A stretch of 12,723 bases of DNA from SIAJ01 sp036266155 (GTDB lineage Bacteria > Planctomycetota > Planctomycetia > Gemmatales > Gemmataceae): positions 1-12,723 of the forward strand of contig DATANR010000408.1 in the NCBI GenBank assembly GCA_036266155.1, in the 5' to 3' direction. Shown piece by piece: positions 12,703 to 12,723 of this stretch. Every line of letters begins with the position of its first letter. Position 1 is the stretch's first letter. A program made the translations under genes and the position numbers. The notes under the pieces were generated by a model. That model searched no databases and was not told where the DNA came from. It worked only from the letters and a program-made list of their open reading frames with translations.

Positions 12703-12723
12703 TCGAGGCGAGCGGAGCCGCGG
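12703..12723. repeat. Start of a possible second GGCGAGCGG repeat copy at the window edge
   Basis: GGCGAGCGGAG at 12707-12717 is identical to the first 11 bases of the palindrome at 9737-9747. It begins four bases after the dehydrogenase stop codon, again right at a gene end. The window ends before the rest can be checked, so this may be chance in G+C-rich DNA. Confidence 0.35.

Overview
The window reads as a piece of a high-G+C planctomycete chromosome (inference). Three things point there. First, an ECF sigma factor of the type common in planctomycetes lies directly upstream of a Ser/Thr protein kinase that starts with the usual 'DPAERAAWLDEAC' type leader. Second, there are three small Pro/Ala/Gly-rich lipoproteins of the kind that abound in that phylum. 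Third, the gaps carry long intergenic palindromes built from ACGRA-type units or a GGCGAGCGG core. I see no tRNA, rRNA, CRISPR array, phage gene or intact insertion sequence.

Layout. Positions 1-223 hold the edge of an unidentified minus-strand reading frame that is broken upstream. Positions 462-4687 hold a plus-strand two-gene RND efflux operon: a periplasmic adaptor, then a 1016-residue inner-membrane pump closest in my memory to MexH/MexI. A perfect 10-bp-stem hairpin sits between them. A low-G+C orphan gene of 152 codons follows (4759-5217). Next is a signalling pair on the plus strand: an ECF sigma factor (5465-6022) and a membrane-anchored Ser/Thr kinase (6196-8133). They are separated by a perfect 22-bp inverted repeat. 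The kinase is unusual because its C-terminal half is seven predicted membrane spans instead of WD40 or TPR repeats.

A hairpin at 8181-8217 separates the kinase from a convergent minus-strand block. In transcription order that block is a lipoprotein (11467-10724), a Rossmann-fold, methyltransferase-like orphan (10601-9798), a small lipoprotein (9567-9253) and a Met/Pro/Thr-rich lipoprotein (9219-8233). The two larger gaps of this block are each filled by a long near-perfect palindrome, and one palindrome supplies the last codons and stop codon of the methyltransferase-like gene. Divergent from the block is a complete NAD-type beta-decarboxylating dehydrogenase of the tartrate/D-malate class (11647-12702).

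How the parts work together. The adaptor and pump should form an export complex, but no outer-membrane channel is encoded here. The sigma factor and kinase are plausibly one signalling unit. The lipoproteins look like envelope components with no assigned role. The dehydrogenase is ordinary central or organic-acid metabolism. I do not see a clear new defence or biosynthetic system. The most unusual material is the 7-TM kinase, the way large palindromes hug gene ends, and the methyltransferase-like orphan.
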